Shown: positions 7,987 to 16,522 of the stretch, in pieces
Position numbering within the stretch: the stretch's first letter is position 1
How the letters are laid out: each line of letters opens with the position of its first letter
DNA from: Proteobacteria bacterium UBA7415
GTDB lineage: Bacteria; Pseudomonadota; Gammaproteobacteria; Arenicellales; Arenicellaceae
DNA: 64,000 nucleotides
Assembly: GCA_002470515.1 (NCBI GenBank)
Contig: DKML01000029.1
Location: 2,150-66,149, forward strand
Direction: 5' to 3'
The notes under the pieces: model-generated
Databases searched by the model: none
Told to the model about the DNA's origin: nothing
What the model saw: the letters and a program-made list of their open reading frames with translations, nothing else
Program-made: the position numbers and the translations under genes

Positions 7987-9117
7987 ATGTCCTCGAAGCT
8001 CTTAAATAAGTCCAAAAAAGCTAACCCTTATACGTCCGATAAAATAGGCGTTAACGGCGATCTCTTTGCGGCATTTGACTTGGATGCTCAAGAGCCGGCT
8101 GAAGCTGAACTGATGGGTCAAGTAGCCCGAGAGCGAGTGAGCAGCTATAGCCCGGCGACACCTAATGGAAACACATCTGGCCGAGAAGCACCTGAGCAGC
8201 CAGTGGCTTTTAATCTAGCAGAGCATAGTGATGTTGACACTACTGAGCCCGAATCTATTCAGGTCACATCTATTCAAACCGAACAGCTTCAGGGTCTATT
8301 ATCTAAACATGTTTGGCGCTCGAGTGATCTATTGCAGCACCGACATGACAACCTAGATACGGGCTTTGCGGCACTTAATGAGGCAATAGGCGGTTGGCCA
8401 TTGGGAGCGACTACCGAGTTAGGTTTGAGCCAGGATGGTATTGGAGAACTAAGGCTGTTAATGCCAGCCTTACAGTCTCGATCAGCAGAGCCCTTAGCCA
8501 GTAGAGGGCCTTCAGCGAATAAGACATCAAAAGCAGCTATAGCATCTAAACGCTGTTTATGGATAGCGCCACCACATCAACCTTACGCACCGGCATTACT
8601 TAAGTTAGGCATAGACTTTGAACAAGTGGCGGTAGTGCAAACGCGCTCGCTGATCGATACCTTATGGGCCGCTGAGCAAGCGCTATTGTCTGAATCTTGT
8701 GCCGCGGTATTTACATGGACGGGTAGGCATAACTTAACGCAGCGCCAAACGCGCCGTTTGCAATTGGCCGCTGAAAAAACCAAATCGTGGCACGTCTTAT
8801 TCAGGTACACAGACATGTTGCAGCAGGCATCGGCTTCTAGTTTGCGTCTGAAATTAATTGCCGACGACTATAGCCACTTGCGTGTTCAGGTCGTAAAACA
8901 ACCCCAGAGTTGGGGCGGGCAAGAATGCGTATTGTCGCTGCCCCCGCATTATGAGCGCTGGCAACGCTTGCCAGTACAGCTTCTGCCACACGCCAACAGG
9001 CAATACGGCGCGCCACAACAACAGTTGCGCATTCTGGCTAAAGCCGCTCATATCTCTAAGCACCTAGATAATCTAAACGACAGCGATAACGTTATAACTC
9101 TAAAGCGAGTGAGCTGA
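7987..9117 (+). CDS. imuA: ImuA, RecA-like translesion accessory protein
   Basis: This is a 376-residue ImuA homologue (also called SulA-like/ImuA). The first ~110 residues are polar and variable. The core then follows the RecA-like pattern: TGFAALNEAIGGWPLGATTEL, then LWIAPPHQPYAPAL and later strands, with a degenerate nucleotide-binding loop. In imuA-imuB-dnaE2 cassettes it supports mutagenic translesion synthesis together with ImuB and DnaE2. imuB starts 2 nt after its stop. A LexA box sits 41 nt upstream, so it is expected to be DNA-damage induced. Confidence 0.88.
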   Translation: MSSKLLNKSKKANPYTSDKIGVNGDLFAAFDLDAQEPAEAELMGQVARERVSSYSPATPNGNTSGREAPEQPVAFNLAEHSDVDTTEPESIQVTSIQTEQLQGLLSKHVWRSSDLLQHRHDNLDTGFAALNEAIGGWPLGATTELGLSQDGIGELRLLMPALQSRSAEPLASRGPSANKTSKAAIASKRCLWIAPPHQPYAPALLKLGIDFEQVAVVQTRSLIDTLWAAEQALLSESCAAVFTWTGRHNLTQRQTRRLQLAAEKTKSWHVLFRYTDMLQQASASSLRLKLIADDYSHLRVQVVKQPQSWGGQECVLSLPPHYERWQRLPVQLLPHANRQYGAPQQQLRILAKAAHISKHLDNLNDSDNVITLKRVS

Positions 9118-9119
9118 TT

Positions 9120-10685
9120 ATGACGATCGCTCTACGTGCACAAGGCACCAGTGCCTCTACCGTTTTAGATGGCTCTAGCCTCAAGCCTAATCGTAAACAG
9201 AAAGCAGTATGGTTATGCTTACGCTTTGCATATCTGCCGCTTAATGCTGTGGGTGTACGTTATGCCGATCAAAGTAATACGATAATCACTCAAGACTACC
9301 AAGTGTGGCAGCTCAACCAGAACGCCGAAGACTATGGCGTGTGCGAAGGGCAGAGTGTAGGCCATGCGCTGATGCTTAATCCGGCAGGGCAGTTAGTCGA
9401 GCGGCAATGCGAACACGAAGACCTTAAGCTAAAGCAGCTAAGCGAATGGGCGTATCGCTTTACCTCGCATGTTTGCGTATACGACGACCACACCTTACTG
9501 CTTGAGATAGGCCGTAGCTTGTCGTTGTTTCGCGGCCTTAAACATTTGCATCATCTTATTGATGTTGAGTTAGAGCGCTTGAATATGGATGTTTGCAGTG
9601 CCGTGGCGGCCACACCTAAAGCGGCTTATGTGCTGAGTAATGGTTACCAGCAAGGTTGGGAGTTAAATGGCTGGCAAGAGCTGTTAAAGCATGTTTATTT
9701 ACAAGACCTAAACCTGCATCCAAAAACCACAGCGCAGCTAAAGCATTGCGGCTTTACAACCGTGGGCGATATTGTGTCGATTCCGGCTGACGAGATGGGC
9801 GAGCGTTTTGGTCGAGATGCTTTGGTTTATTTAAATCAGTTGCTTGGGCAGACCGCTGATCCACAATTGTTCACAACACCGCCAGAGGCTTTTTCCGCCA
9901 ACGTTGATTTTGCCGAGCCTATCCGCAACCGTCTGTGGATTGAGCAGCAAGTGACTCGCTTACTGCAAGACTTATTGAGCTTTGTGCAAGACCGTCAGTT
10001 GCTGTGCCGAGGGTTTACGTGGCGTTTCTATCATGAAAATAACCGTCTTCTGAAAACCATCGAGATCAATGTTAATAGCATTAAGCTCGACTTAAAAATG
10101 ATTCAGGAGCTAACCAATCTTAAATTTGCCAGTACCGCTATGGACTGGGAGTTCTCACGTATCGAGCTCGCTAGCGAAGAGTTGTTCGCTAAGTCGTTAT
10201 GGCACGACGACCTGTTTGACCCCCGCCCAGACCAAGAAAACTTTGATCGTCTAATAGACCGACTCAATAGCCGACTAGGTACGGGCTCAGTGCGCGAGCT
10301 AAAAGCTCAGCCAGAGCATTTGCCTGAGCTAGCAAATCAGTCTGGCTTGATGACGAATAGTTTGGTGTCTAAGGCATCATACTCAAAACAGGAAAAAGCA
10401 TGGGCCGAGCAAAGGAATGATGACGGGGGGCAAAAAAATGAACTGATGGATGAGCCTCTGTGGCTGTTAGAGCATCCGAAGCGCCTATCAAAACAGGCCG
10501 ATGGTCGCCCTTTTTGCGAAGGCCCACTGACGTTTATACACGGGCCTAATCGAGTCAGCAGTCATTGGTGGTCGCAACTGTGTAGCCGCGACTATTACAT
10601 TGCCCGCCAAGCCAGCGGCCGTTTGTTGTGGGTGTACTTTGAGCGTACTCAACAACAGTGGTATATGCATGGCGCATTCGCTTAG
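9120..10685 (+). CDS. imuB: ImuB, inactive Y-family polymerase homologue
   Basis: This 521-residue Y-family (DinB-like) protein shows the ImuB pattern: palm/finger region starting WLCLRFAYLPLNAV, the helix-hairpin-helix segment LKHCGFTTVGDIVSIPADEMGERFG, and a long C-terminal region. ImuB proteins usually lack the catalytic acidic residues of Pol IV/V and act as a hub binding the beta clamp, ImuA and DnaE2. The N-terminal segment here shows no clear D-x-D metal motif, in line with that. It lies 2 nt after imuA and 5 nt before dnaE2, in one transcription unit. Confidence 0.9.
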   Translation: MTIALRAQGTSASTVLDGSSLKPNRKQKAVWLCLRFAYLPLNAVGVRYADQSNTIITQDYQVWQLNQNAEDYGVCEGQSVGHALMLNPAGQLVERQCEHEDLKLKQLSEWAYRFTSHVCVYDDHTLLLEIGRSLSLFRGLKHLHHLIDVELERLNMDVCSAVAATPKAAYVLSNGYQQGWELNGWQELLKHVYLQDLNLHPKTTAQLKHCGFTTVGDIVSIPADEMGERFGRDALVYLNQLLGQTADPQLFTTPPEAFSANVDFAEPIRNRLWIEQQVTRLLQDLLSFVQDRQLLCRGFTWRFYHENNRLLKTIEINVNSIKLDLKMIQELTNLKFASTAMDWEFSRIELASEELFAKSLWHDDLFDPRPDQENFDRLIDRLNSRLGTGSVRELKAQPEHLPELANQSGLMTNSLVSKASYSKQEKAWAEQRNDDGGQKNELMDEPLWLLEHPKRLSKQADGRPFCEGPLTFIHGPNRVSSHWWSQLCSRDYYIARQASGRLLWVYFERTQQQWYMHGAFA

Positions 10686-10690
10686 AACTG

Positions 10691-13600
10691 ATGTTTGCTG
10701 AACTGCATACCAAATCCCACTATACGTTCTTAACGGGAGCGTCGAGTCCCACTGAAATTGTCTATAGAGCTTCTGAATTGGGGCATACAGCCGTTGCTAT
10801 TACTGACGAGTGCTCGTTTGCCGGCATTGTTAAAGCTTATCAAGCGAGTGTAGAGACCGGTATAAAGCTAATAGTGGGCAGCGAGTTTACGCTTCAAACC
10901 AATAGTAAAAACAAGCAACCACTAAAGCTACTGCTGCTTGCCCCAAGCCGTGTAGCCTACAGCGAAATATCATCGCTCATCACTAAAGGGCGGCGGCGTA
11001 GCCCTAAAGGCGAGTATTCGCTGCATTTACGCGATTTACAGTTTGGGCTACAAAACTGTTTGGCTATTTGGTTGCCGAGCGACCAGTCGGATGATGCCGA
11101 GCAGGGCGCGCAACTAGCGCAATGGTTTAAGGGGCGTGTATGGCTTGGCGTTGAGCTGTTCTGGAATAGCGATGACCAAGTGCGGTATTTGTATCGTGAC
11201 AAGCTCAGTCGAGGCACAGGCATCAATATGGTGGCGTGTAACGATGTGCATATGCACTGTAAATCACGCAAACCTTTACAAGATACGGTATCGGCTATTC
11301 GCCTGCGCACCACCGTCGATAAGCTTAAGCTAAACCGGTACAGCAATGCCGAGCGTTATCTAAAGCCGTTAAAAGTGTTGGAGCGGCAATACCCTCATGC
11401 GCTGCTTGAAGAAACGGTGCGTATTGCCGACTTATGCCATTTTAGTATGGCCGAACTGCGTTATGAGTATCCGCACGAAGTAGTGCCAGATGGCATGACG
11501 GCCACTACACATTTGCGTCATTTAACATTTTTAGGGGCTCGTAAGCGCTGGGCCGATGCCCCAAATAAAAAGGTTCCAGATAAAGTTATTCGTTCGATCA
11601 GAAGAGAACTGCGCATCATACGCGAGCTTGAATATGAGTATTATTTTCTAACCGTATACGACATTGTGGCGTTTGCCCGAACGCGCGGTATTTTGTGCCA
11701 AGGGCGTGGCTCAGCAGCTAATTCGGCCGTTTGCTATTGCTTACACATTACCGAGGTCGATCCGGGGGTGAATGATCTGTTGTTCGAGCGTTTTATTTCT
11801 AAAGAGCGTAATGAACCGCCCGACATTGATGTGGACTTTGAGAGCCATCGCCGCGAAGAGGTTATTCAATACATTTATCAAAAATACACGCGGCGGCGCA
11901 CCGCACTCACCGCCACGGTTATTACGTATCGGCGTAAGAGTGCGATACGCGATGTTGGTAAAGCCTTAGGCTTGCCGGGTAACTTTATTGAAGAGCTTAA
12001 TCGCTCGATGGCGTGGTGGGACAAAATAGAGATGCTGACGGAGCAAATGCAGAAACGTCAGTTGGATTTAAGCAGTAACTTAAATCGATATTTCTTTTCG
12101 TTGGTTAAGCAAATACTAGGCACGCCGCGGCATTTGTCTCAGCATGTGGGTGGTTTTTTAATTACCGAGAGCCAGACCAGCACGCTAGTGCCCATCGAGA
12201 ACGCGGCAATGCCAGATAGAACCATTATTCAATGGGATAAATACGACATCGAAATACTGGGGCTGCTCAAAGTTGATATTCTAGGTTTAGGTATGCTAAG
12301 CGCCATATCGCGCGCACTACAGATAATCAGCGACTACTCAGGCAAGCGAATGCGCGTGCAAGATATTCCACGCGAGGATCCAAAGGTGTACGACATGTTG
12401 TGTGCGGGCGATAGCTTAGGTGTGTTTCAGGTGGAGTCGCGCGCGCAAATGTCGATGTTGCCACGGCTTAGGCCGCGCTGTTTTTATGATCTAGTGATTC
12501 AGGTTGCCATCGTTAGGCCTGGGCCTATTCAAGGCGACATGGTGCACCCTTTTCTAAAACGTCGTAATGGCGAAGAAGCGGTAGAGTACGCCAACGACGA
12601 AATTAAAGCGGTGCTTGATCGCACCTTAGGCGTACCTATCTTTCAGGAGCAGGTGATCAAGCTCACTATGGTGGCGGCAGGCTTTAGTGGCGGTGAGGCC
12701 GACCAACTAAGGCGAGCGATGGCGAGCTGGGGTAAGAACGGTGACCTTGAACAGTTTCGGCATAAGCTGCTGCAAGGTATGTTGCGGCGCGGCCACCCGC
12801 ACGACTTTGCAGTGCGCTTATTTGAACAGATTAAAGGTTTTGGTAGTTATGGCTTTCCTGAATCGCACTCAGCTAGCTTTGCCTTGTTGGTCTATATTTC
12901 TTCGTGGCTTAAGTACCATCACCCTACGGCTTTTTACGCAGGCATATTAAATAGCCAGCCAATGGGGTTTTATTCGCCATCGCAGCTTATACAAGACGCA
13001 CGGCGACACAACATAGGGGTGTTGCCCGCGTGTATTAATCGTAGTTCATGGGAGCACACAGTTGATTTAACTTTACGGAACAATCAGCCGGCATTAAGAC
13101 TAGGTTTATGCCTTATTAAGGGTGTTTCCGAGGAATCCGTAAAAGTGGCCATTGAGTCCCGGAGCTTAAAACGTTTTTATAGCGTCAACGATGTGCGTCA
13201 ACGAGGCCTGTTTCATTCCGACCAACTGCGTAAGCTGATTAACGCCGATGTGTTTCACCAATTTGAGAGTAATCGACGTCGTGCCTATTGGCACGCTTTG
13301 CAATGCGACGATGGTTTTAATACACAAGAACCTAGCTCAGCCGAATTTATTCAAGACTTAGATGCGCTCGAAACCCTAAGTGCCGATTATCAACATGCTC
13401 GCGGCGTTTCTCTGAAATATCATCCGTTGCAGCTATTGCGCGATACCAAGCCGTTTAATCGCTGTGTGCCCGCCGCGCAGTTACTGTCGCGGCGTAACAA
13501 CAGTATGATCGAGGTGGCAGGCGTAGTAACCGGTAGGCAGCGGCCAGGTACGGCAAGCGGGGTTATGTTTATGACCTTAGAGGACGAAACAGGCAATATA

Positions 13601-13783
13601 AATGTGGTGTTGTGGAAAGCCGTGCAAGAGCGGTTTAGGCAGGCGGTACTGACCAGCAACATCCTTCATGTGAAAGGTCAGCTCGAACATAAGAACGGCG
13701 TTGTACATGTAGTAGCCGCGTACATAGAACGCCAAGATCATGCTTTACCAGAATTGCGATCTAAATCACGTAACTTCCATTAG
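10691..13783 (+). CDS. dnaE2: Error-prone DNA polymerase DnaE2 (ImuC)
   Basis: This is a 1030-residue C-family polymerase of the DnaE2/ImuC type. It has an N-terminal PHP domain (ELHTKSHYTFLTGASSP, then TDECSFAG), the polymerase core with catalytic aspartates in PDIDVDFE near residues 377-384, FQEQVIKLTM, and a C-terminal OB fold (GVVTGRQRPGTASGVMFMTL). I chose the ATG at 10691 because MFAELHTKSHYTF is the family N-terminus. An in-frame ATG at 10658 would overlap imuB and add 11 unrelated residues. It performs mutagenic lesion bypass under SOS control with ImuA and ImuB. Confidence 0.94.
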   Translation: MFAELHTKSHYTFLTGASSPTEIVYRASELGHTAVAITDECSFAGIVKAYQASVETGIKLIVGSEFTLQTNSKNKQPLKLLLLAPSRVAYSEISSLITKGRRRSPKGEYSLHLRDLQFGLQNCLAIWLPSDQSDDAEQGAQLAQWFKGRVWLGVELFWNSDDQVRYLYRDKLSRGTGINMVACNDVHMHCKSRKPLQDTVSAIRLRTTVDKLKLNRYSNAERYLKPLKVLERQYPHALLEETVRIADLCHFSMAELRYEYPHEVVPDGMTATTHLRHLTFLGARKRWADAPNKKVPDKVIRSIRRELRIIRELEYEYYFLTVYDIVAFARTRGILCQGRGSAANSAVCYCLHITEVDPGVNDLLFERFISKERNEPPDIDVDFESHRREEVIQYIYQKYTRRRTALTATVITYRRKSAIRDVGKALGLPGNFIEELNRSMAWWDKIEMLTEQMQKRQLDLSSNLNRYFFSLVKQILGTPRHLSQHVGGFLITESQTSTLVPIENAAMPDRTIIQWDKYDIEILGLLKVDILGLGMLSAISRALQIISDYSGKRMRVQDIPREDPKVYDMLCAGDSLGVFQVESRAQMSMLPRLRPRCFYDLVIQVAIVRPGPIQGDMVHPFLKRRNGEEAVEYANDEIKAVLDRTLGVPIFQEQVIKLTMVAAGFSGGEADQLRRAMASWGKNGDLEQFRHKLLQGMLRRGHPHDFAVRLFEQIKGFGSYGFPESHSASFALLVYISSWLKYHHPTAFYAGILNSQPMGFYSPSQLIQDARRHNIGVLPACINRSSWEHTVDLTLRNNQPALRLGLCLIKGVSEESVKVAIESRSLKRFYSVNDVRQRGLFHSDQLRKLINADVFHQFESNRRRAYWHALQCDDGFNTQEPSSAEFIQDLDALETLSADYQHARGVSLKYHPLQLLRDTKPFNRCVPAAQLLSRRNNSMIEVAGVVTGRQRPGTASGVMFMTLEDETGNINVVLWKAVQERFRQAVLTSNILHVKGQLEHKNGVVHVVAAYIERQDHALPELRSKSRNFH

Positions 13784-13831
13784 CCATTACTGAGCAGAGG
13801 ATTGTGTATGGATTACCAGAAAAGAAAATAT

Positions 13832-13870
13832 CACGCCAAGCTTACGTCAATCCACAATTGTTTTGGCGTG
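13832..13870 (+). terminator. Inverted repeat downstream of dnaE2
   Basis: CACGCCAA at 13832-13839 pairs perfectly with TTGGCGTG at 13863-13870 around a 23-nt loop. It follows the imuABC operon by 49 nt and precedes the ferredoxin gene. The long loop and lack of a T-tract make it a weak terminator candidate. The same stretch could encode a 35-residue peptide (13808-13915). Confidence 0.3.
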
Positions 13871-13931
13871 GTCTTCAAGGTAGACTCCGCGCTGTATTTA
13901 TTTCCCACGAATTAACCGATTGAGTTTAGTA

Positions 13932-14252
13932 ATGGCAAAAGTAATATTTATTGATTATCAAGGCGAAGAGCGCGAAGTTGATGCGACTAATGGCGACAGC
14001 CTAATGGAAGCCGCTACCAACAACGACATCCCCGGTATCGATGCCGATTGTGGCGGAGCGTGTGCCTGTGCCACGTGCCATGTCTATATAGACCAAGACT
14101 GGACGGCCGTAGTAGGTTCGCCAGCTGATCTAGAAGCCGAAATGCTAGAAGTCGCCGAAGACGTTAAGGACAACTCGCGCTTAGCCTGTCAGGTAAAAGT
14201 ATCGGACGAAATGGATGGTCTTAGAGTCATTACGCCTGAAAGCCAGTTCTAA
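13932..14252 (+). CDS. [2Fe-2S] ferredoxin, ISC/adrenodoxin type
   Basis: This is a 106-residue plant/vertebrate-type [2Fe-2S] ferredoxin. The cluster ligands are in DCGGACACATCHVY (C-x5-C-x2-C pattern) with the fourth cysteine in SRLACQV, as in Fdx of the ISC pathway and in adrenodoxins. The start ATG at 13932 gives MAKVIFIDYQGEE, the usual N-terminus; a TTG at 13920 is less likely. No isc genes are adjacent, so it could feed electrons to another enzyme, possibly a P450. That role is speculation. It is convergent with the nitroreductase gene. Confidence 0.9.
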   Translation: MAKVIFIDYQGEEREVDATNGDSLMEAATNNDIPGIDADCGGACACATCHVYIDQDWTAVVGSPADLEAEMLEVAEDVKDNSRLACQVKVSDEMDGLRVITPESQF

Positions 14253-14290
14253 TCCAGTATTGTTAGTACTGAAAACTGGTTTAGCTCATA

Positions 14291-14851
14291 TTAGCTAGGC
14301 CAGCGCGTTAAAAAGTCATCTGGGTCAAGCTCAGGTACCAGTTTGGTGACCACAGGCTTACCCAGATAGAGAAAACCAATCAGTCGATGATTGGCGCTTA
14401 ATCCTAGGCCCTCGAGCATCGCGTTTTCAAACATTATCGATCCGCTACGCCAAATTGCTCCTACTCCGAGAGCATGCGCAGCTACCATCATCATTTGAGC
14501 ACTTGCTGCGCCGGACATAATTTGCTCAGCCTCAGGCACTTTATCGTGTTCTTTAATGTCAGCTGCCACCACAATAATGCTGGGCGCTCTTAATGGCTTG
14601 CACTGAATTTTCCTACGGAACTCAGGCTCTAACGGCGTGCCTCGCTGTTTCTCCATAACATCGGCCATAAGCGTACCAAATGCGTGCCGAGCTTCTCCTT
14701 CAATTAACAAGTAACTCCACGGGCGTAAATTGCGGTGGTCGCATGCACGAAGGCCTGCGCGAACAATGTCGTTAACTTGAGATTCAGTGGGTGCGGGTTC
14801 TTCTAAAATATTGACAGATACGCGATTGTGAAGGGCAGATAGAGCGTCCAT
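14291..14851 (-). CDS. Nitroreductase family protein (YdjA-like)
   Basis: This is a 186-residue nitroreductase-fold flavoprotein of the short YdjA-like type. Conserved segments are NRVSVNILEEPAPT (phosphate-binding N-terminus), GLRACDHRNLRPWSYLLIE, and GAIWRSGS with GFLYLGKP near the C-terminus. The family binds FMN and reduces nitro or quinone compounds with NAD(P)H; the physiological substrate is unknown. It is transcribed alone, convergent to the ferredoxin. Confidence 0.87.
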   Translation of the reverse strand: MDALSALHNRVSVNILEEPAPTESQVNDIVRAGLRACDHRNLRPWSYLLIEGEARHAFGTLMADVMEKQRGTPLEPEFRRKIQCKPLRAPSIIVVAADIKEHDKVPEAEQIMSGAASAQMMMVAAHALGVGAIWRSGSIMFENAMLEGLGLSANHRLIGFLYLGKPVVTKLVPELDPDDFLTRWPS

Positions 14852-15612
14852 TTGAAGCTGTAATTAACGATCGTTGATGTTACTCATAACTATACCGCGT
14901 TTGAGCCGAAAATCATGTCTGGATGGACGGCAAATTTTGCACGGTACGATTATGCGTTCTCCAAGGCACAGCAATAAAGCGAACTAAAAAATCGCAGGGA
15001 ACGCACGTGCTTGAGGTTTGAGTGAGGGATAGAAAAATTGGAATGCTCACCCGACGGGCTCTTCACAAAATTAAAACACCAAGTCAGAAAAGGGCGTCTC
15101 AAACCTTTCGCTGACACATGAAACCAAACCGTGGGGGGGGGGAGGTATTAGTGTTCCATGCTGTTCGGGTAAACCCGAGTTATGTTTAATCAAGTGGGTC
15201 AACACCCGTCGAATGAGCAAAACTCCAACGAGCTTAATTTAGGCAAACACCTGTTGACGCGCAAGTGTTGATTTTTCAACACTGATTGTATCGTCGGTTT
15301 TGCTTGTTAAATGAGACTTTCTAACATCAAATTAATTTTACATCGCGTGCAAGATGCTTGGTCGACTAACGGGACATGAGGGTTGGAGCGAATGTGTTCT
15401 AAGAGGTATTGACGTATTTTACTTTTCGGTTAGTTGCACAAAGCTAGGCTCAAATGTGTATAGAGTTGTGTGCGAGACTGTCAGTAAGAAGATCGCTAGT
15501 TAATATGCAATCAGTAACTTATATCTAGAGGAGGATAGCAAATCGGAGATGGGGATTGAGAAGTCGCTTGGTGTTAACAAAAACAAAAGGCTCCTAAATA
15601 TAATGCGTGAAA
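14852..15612. other. 761-nt stretch with no gene seen
   Basis: I see no convincing coding frame here. It contains a run of ten G at 15133-15142. It also contains a perfect hairpin, AGTGTTGA/TCAACACT with a TTTT loop, at 15264-15283. The region lies downstream (minus strand) of tRNA-Asn and upstream of the nitroreductase gene, so part of it must hold the nitroreductase promoter. A small RNA or decayed gene cannot be excluded. Confidence 0.5.
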
Positions 15613-15688
15613 TGGCTCCCCGAGCAAGACTCGAACTTGCGACCCAATGATTAACAGTCATTTGCTCTACCAACTGAGCTATCGGGGA
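15613..15688 (-). tRNA. tRNA-Asn (GTT)
   Basis: The full cloverleaf is visible on the minus strand. The acceptor arms TCCCCGA/TCGGGGA pair perfectly, the anticodon loop CTGTTAA gives anticodon GTT, the T-arm is GTTCGAGTC, and the CCA end is encoded. A promoter with a 17-bp spacer lies just upstream (15709-15737). Confidence 0.97.
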
Positions 15689-15708
15689 TCAGATTTCAGC
15701 AGACGCGC

Positions 15709-15737
15709 ATCGTACTTATTCAGGTAACTTTGGTCAA
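15709..15737 (-). promoter_or_regulatory. Sigma-70 promoter of tRNA-Asn
   Basis: On the minus strand TTGACC (-35) and TACGAT (-10) are 17 bp apart, followed by a GC-rich discriminator (GCGCG). That discriminator is typical of stringently controlled stable RNA promoters. The tRNA begins 20 nt after the -10 box. Confidence 0.65.
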
Positions 15738-15762
15738 GAAATTTTAACGGTTTTTTTTGGAT

Positions 15763-16341
15763 TCATGCACTTTTACAGGCTACGCGCTGTGCTAGAGGCA
15801 ATTTGTCTCTAATTCGAACCCGACCCGTATGTAAAATTGATATGTGGCGCATCGCAGTTGCTCCCTCTGAGCATATGTAAAATCCTGCGCTTCGGGCGCT
15901 ACCATCGCCATGAAATCGTAATTTACCCCGTTGATTAAATCGGACGTTTGATGTGTTTAGAGGGGACATGATTTTAAGGATCTCGTCGTCCTCAACAGTA
16001 TTGTTACGGTTCTTGTCTTCAAAGACTATCCACCCAGAGTTCCATGACCGACCTGCAGTCCTTCCAATGTCACATTGCAGTGCGCCAGAAATGGGTCTTT
16101 GACACAAATGTACATTGGTTTGGTTGGTTATTGCATATTTACGCGCAAAAGAAAGATAGGCATGCAGAGAGGCGGCATCTGCTCGAACTTGAGTATTACG
16201 GATTAGTTGATTAAACGATGGCATTGCCAGAGTGGCAATGATTCCAGTTATCGATACCGCCACCATCAATTCAATCATAGAGAACCCAAGAATACGCGAG
16301 CTATTGTCTTTTGATGCAGCGAGTGGGTGTGCAAAGAGCAT
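15763..16341 (-). CDS. FimT/GspH-type minor pseudopilin
   Basis: This 192-residue protein has a type IV prepilin leader. A 19-residue N-terminus ends at G, followed by FSMIELMVAVSITGIIATLA, with the conserved Glu at +5 and the N-methylation/hydrophobic helix. The C-terminal GspH/FimT domain shows the usual WNSGWIVFEDKNRN segment. It should be processed by prepilin peptidase and join a type IV pilus or type II secretion pseudopilus. The gene stands alone, far from the gsp cluster at 37-43 kb and from any pil genes in the window. Confidence 0.85.
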   Translation of the reverse strand: MLFAHPLAASKDNSSRILGFSMIELMVAVSITGIIATLAMPSFNQLIRNTQVRADAASLHAYLSFARKYAITNQTNVHLCQRPISGALQCDIGRTAGRSWNSGWIVFEDKNRNNTVEDDEILKIMSPLNTSNVRFNQRGKLRFHGDGSARSAGFYICSEGATAMRHISILHTGRVRIRDKLPLAQRVACKSA

Positions 16342-16522
16342 AACGATTCATCCTTGAAGCGTTTAGAGAGAATAACGACCATAAATCTCTGGACGGATCT
16401 GCGTCAAGCGCTAAAAAATAATCGAATCGAACCTTAGATTGATCGTACTCAACTATACTTGCGTTTCTATGCAAATAACGTAATCCCACGCGTCACAAAA
16501 AAAACCCTAAGAACACTAAACA

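Noticed and set aside
10658..10690. Upstream start for dnaE2
   Set aside because: It overlaps imuB and adds residues (MVYAWRIRLEL) not found at the family N-terminus.
13808..13915. 35-codon frame between dnaE2 and the ferredoxin gene
   Set aside because: Too short to trust without conservation, and it overlaps an inverted repeat that explains the local structure. Kept only as a finding.
16430..16522. SOS box upstream of uvrB
   Set aside because: No CTGT-N8-ACAG sequence is present in this interval.
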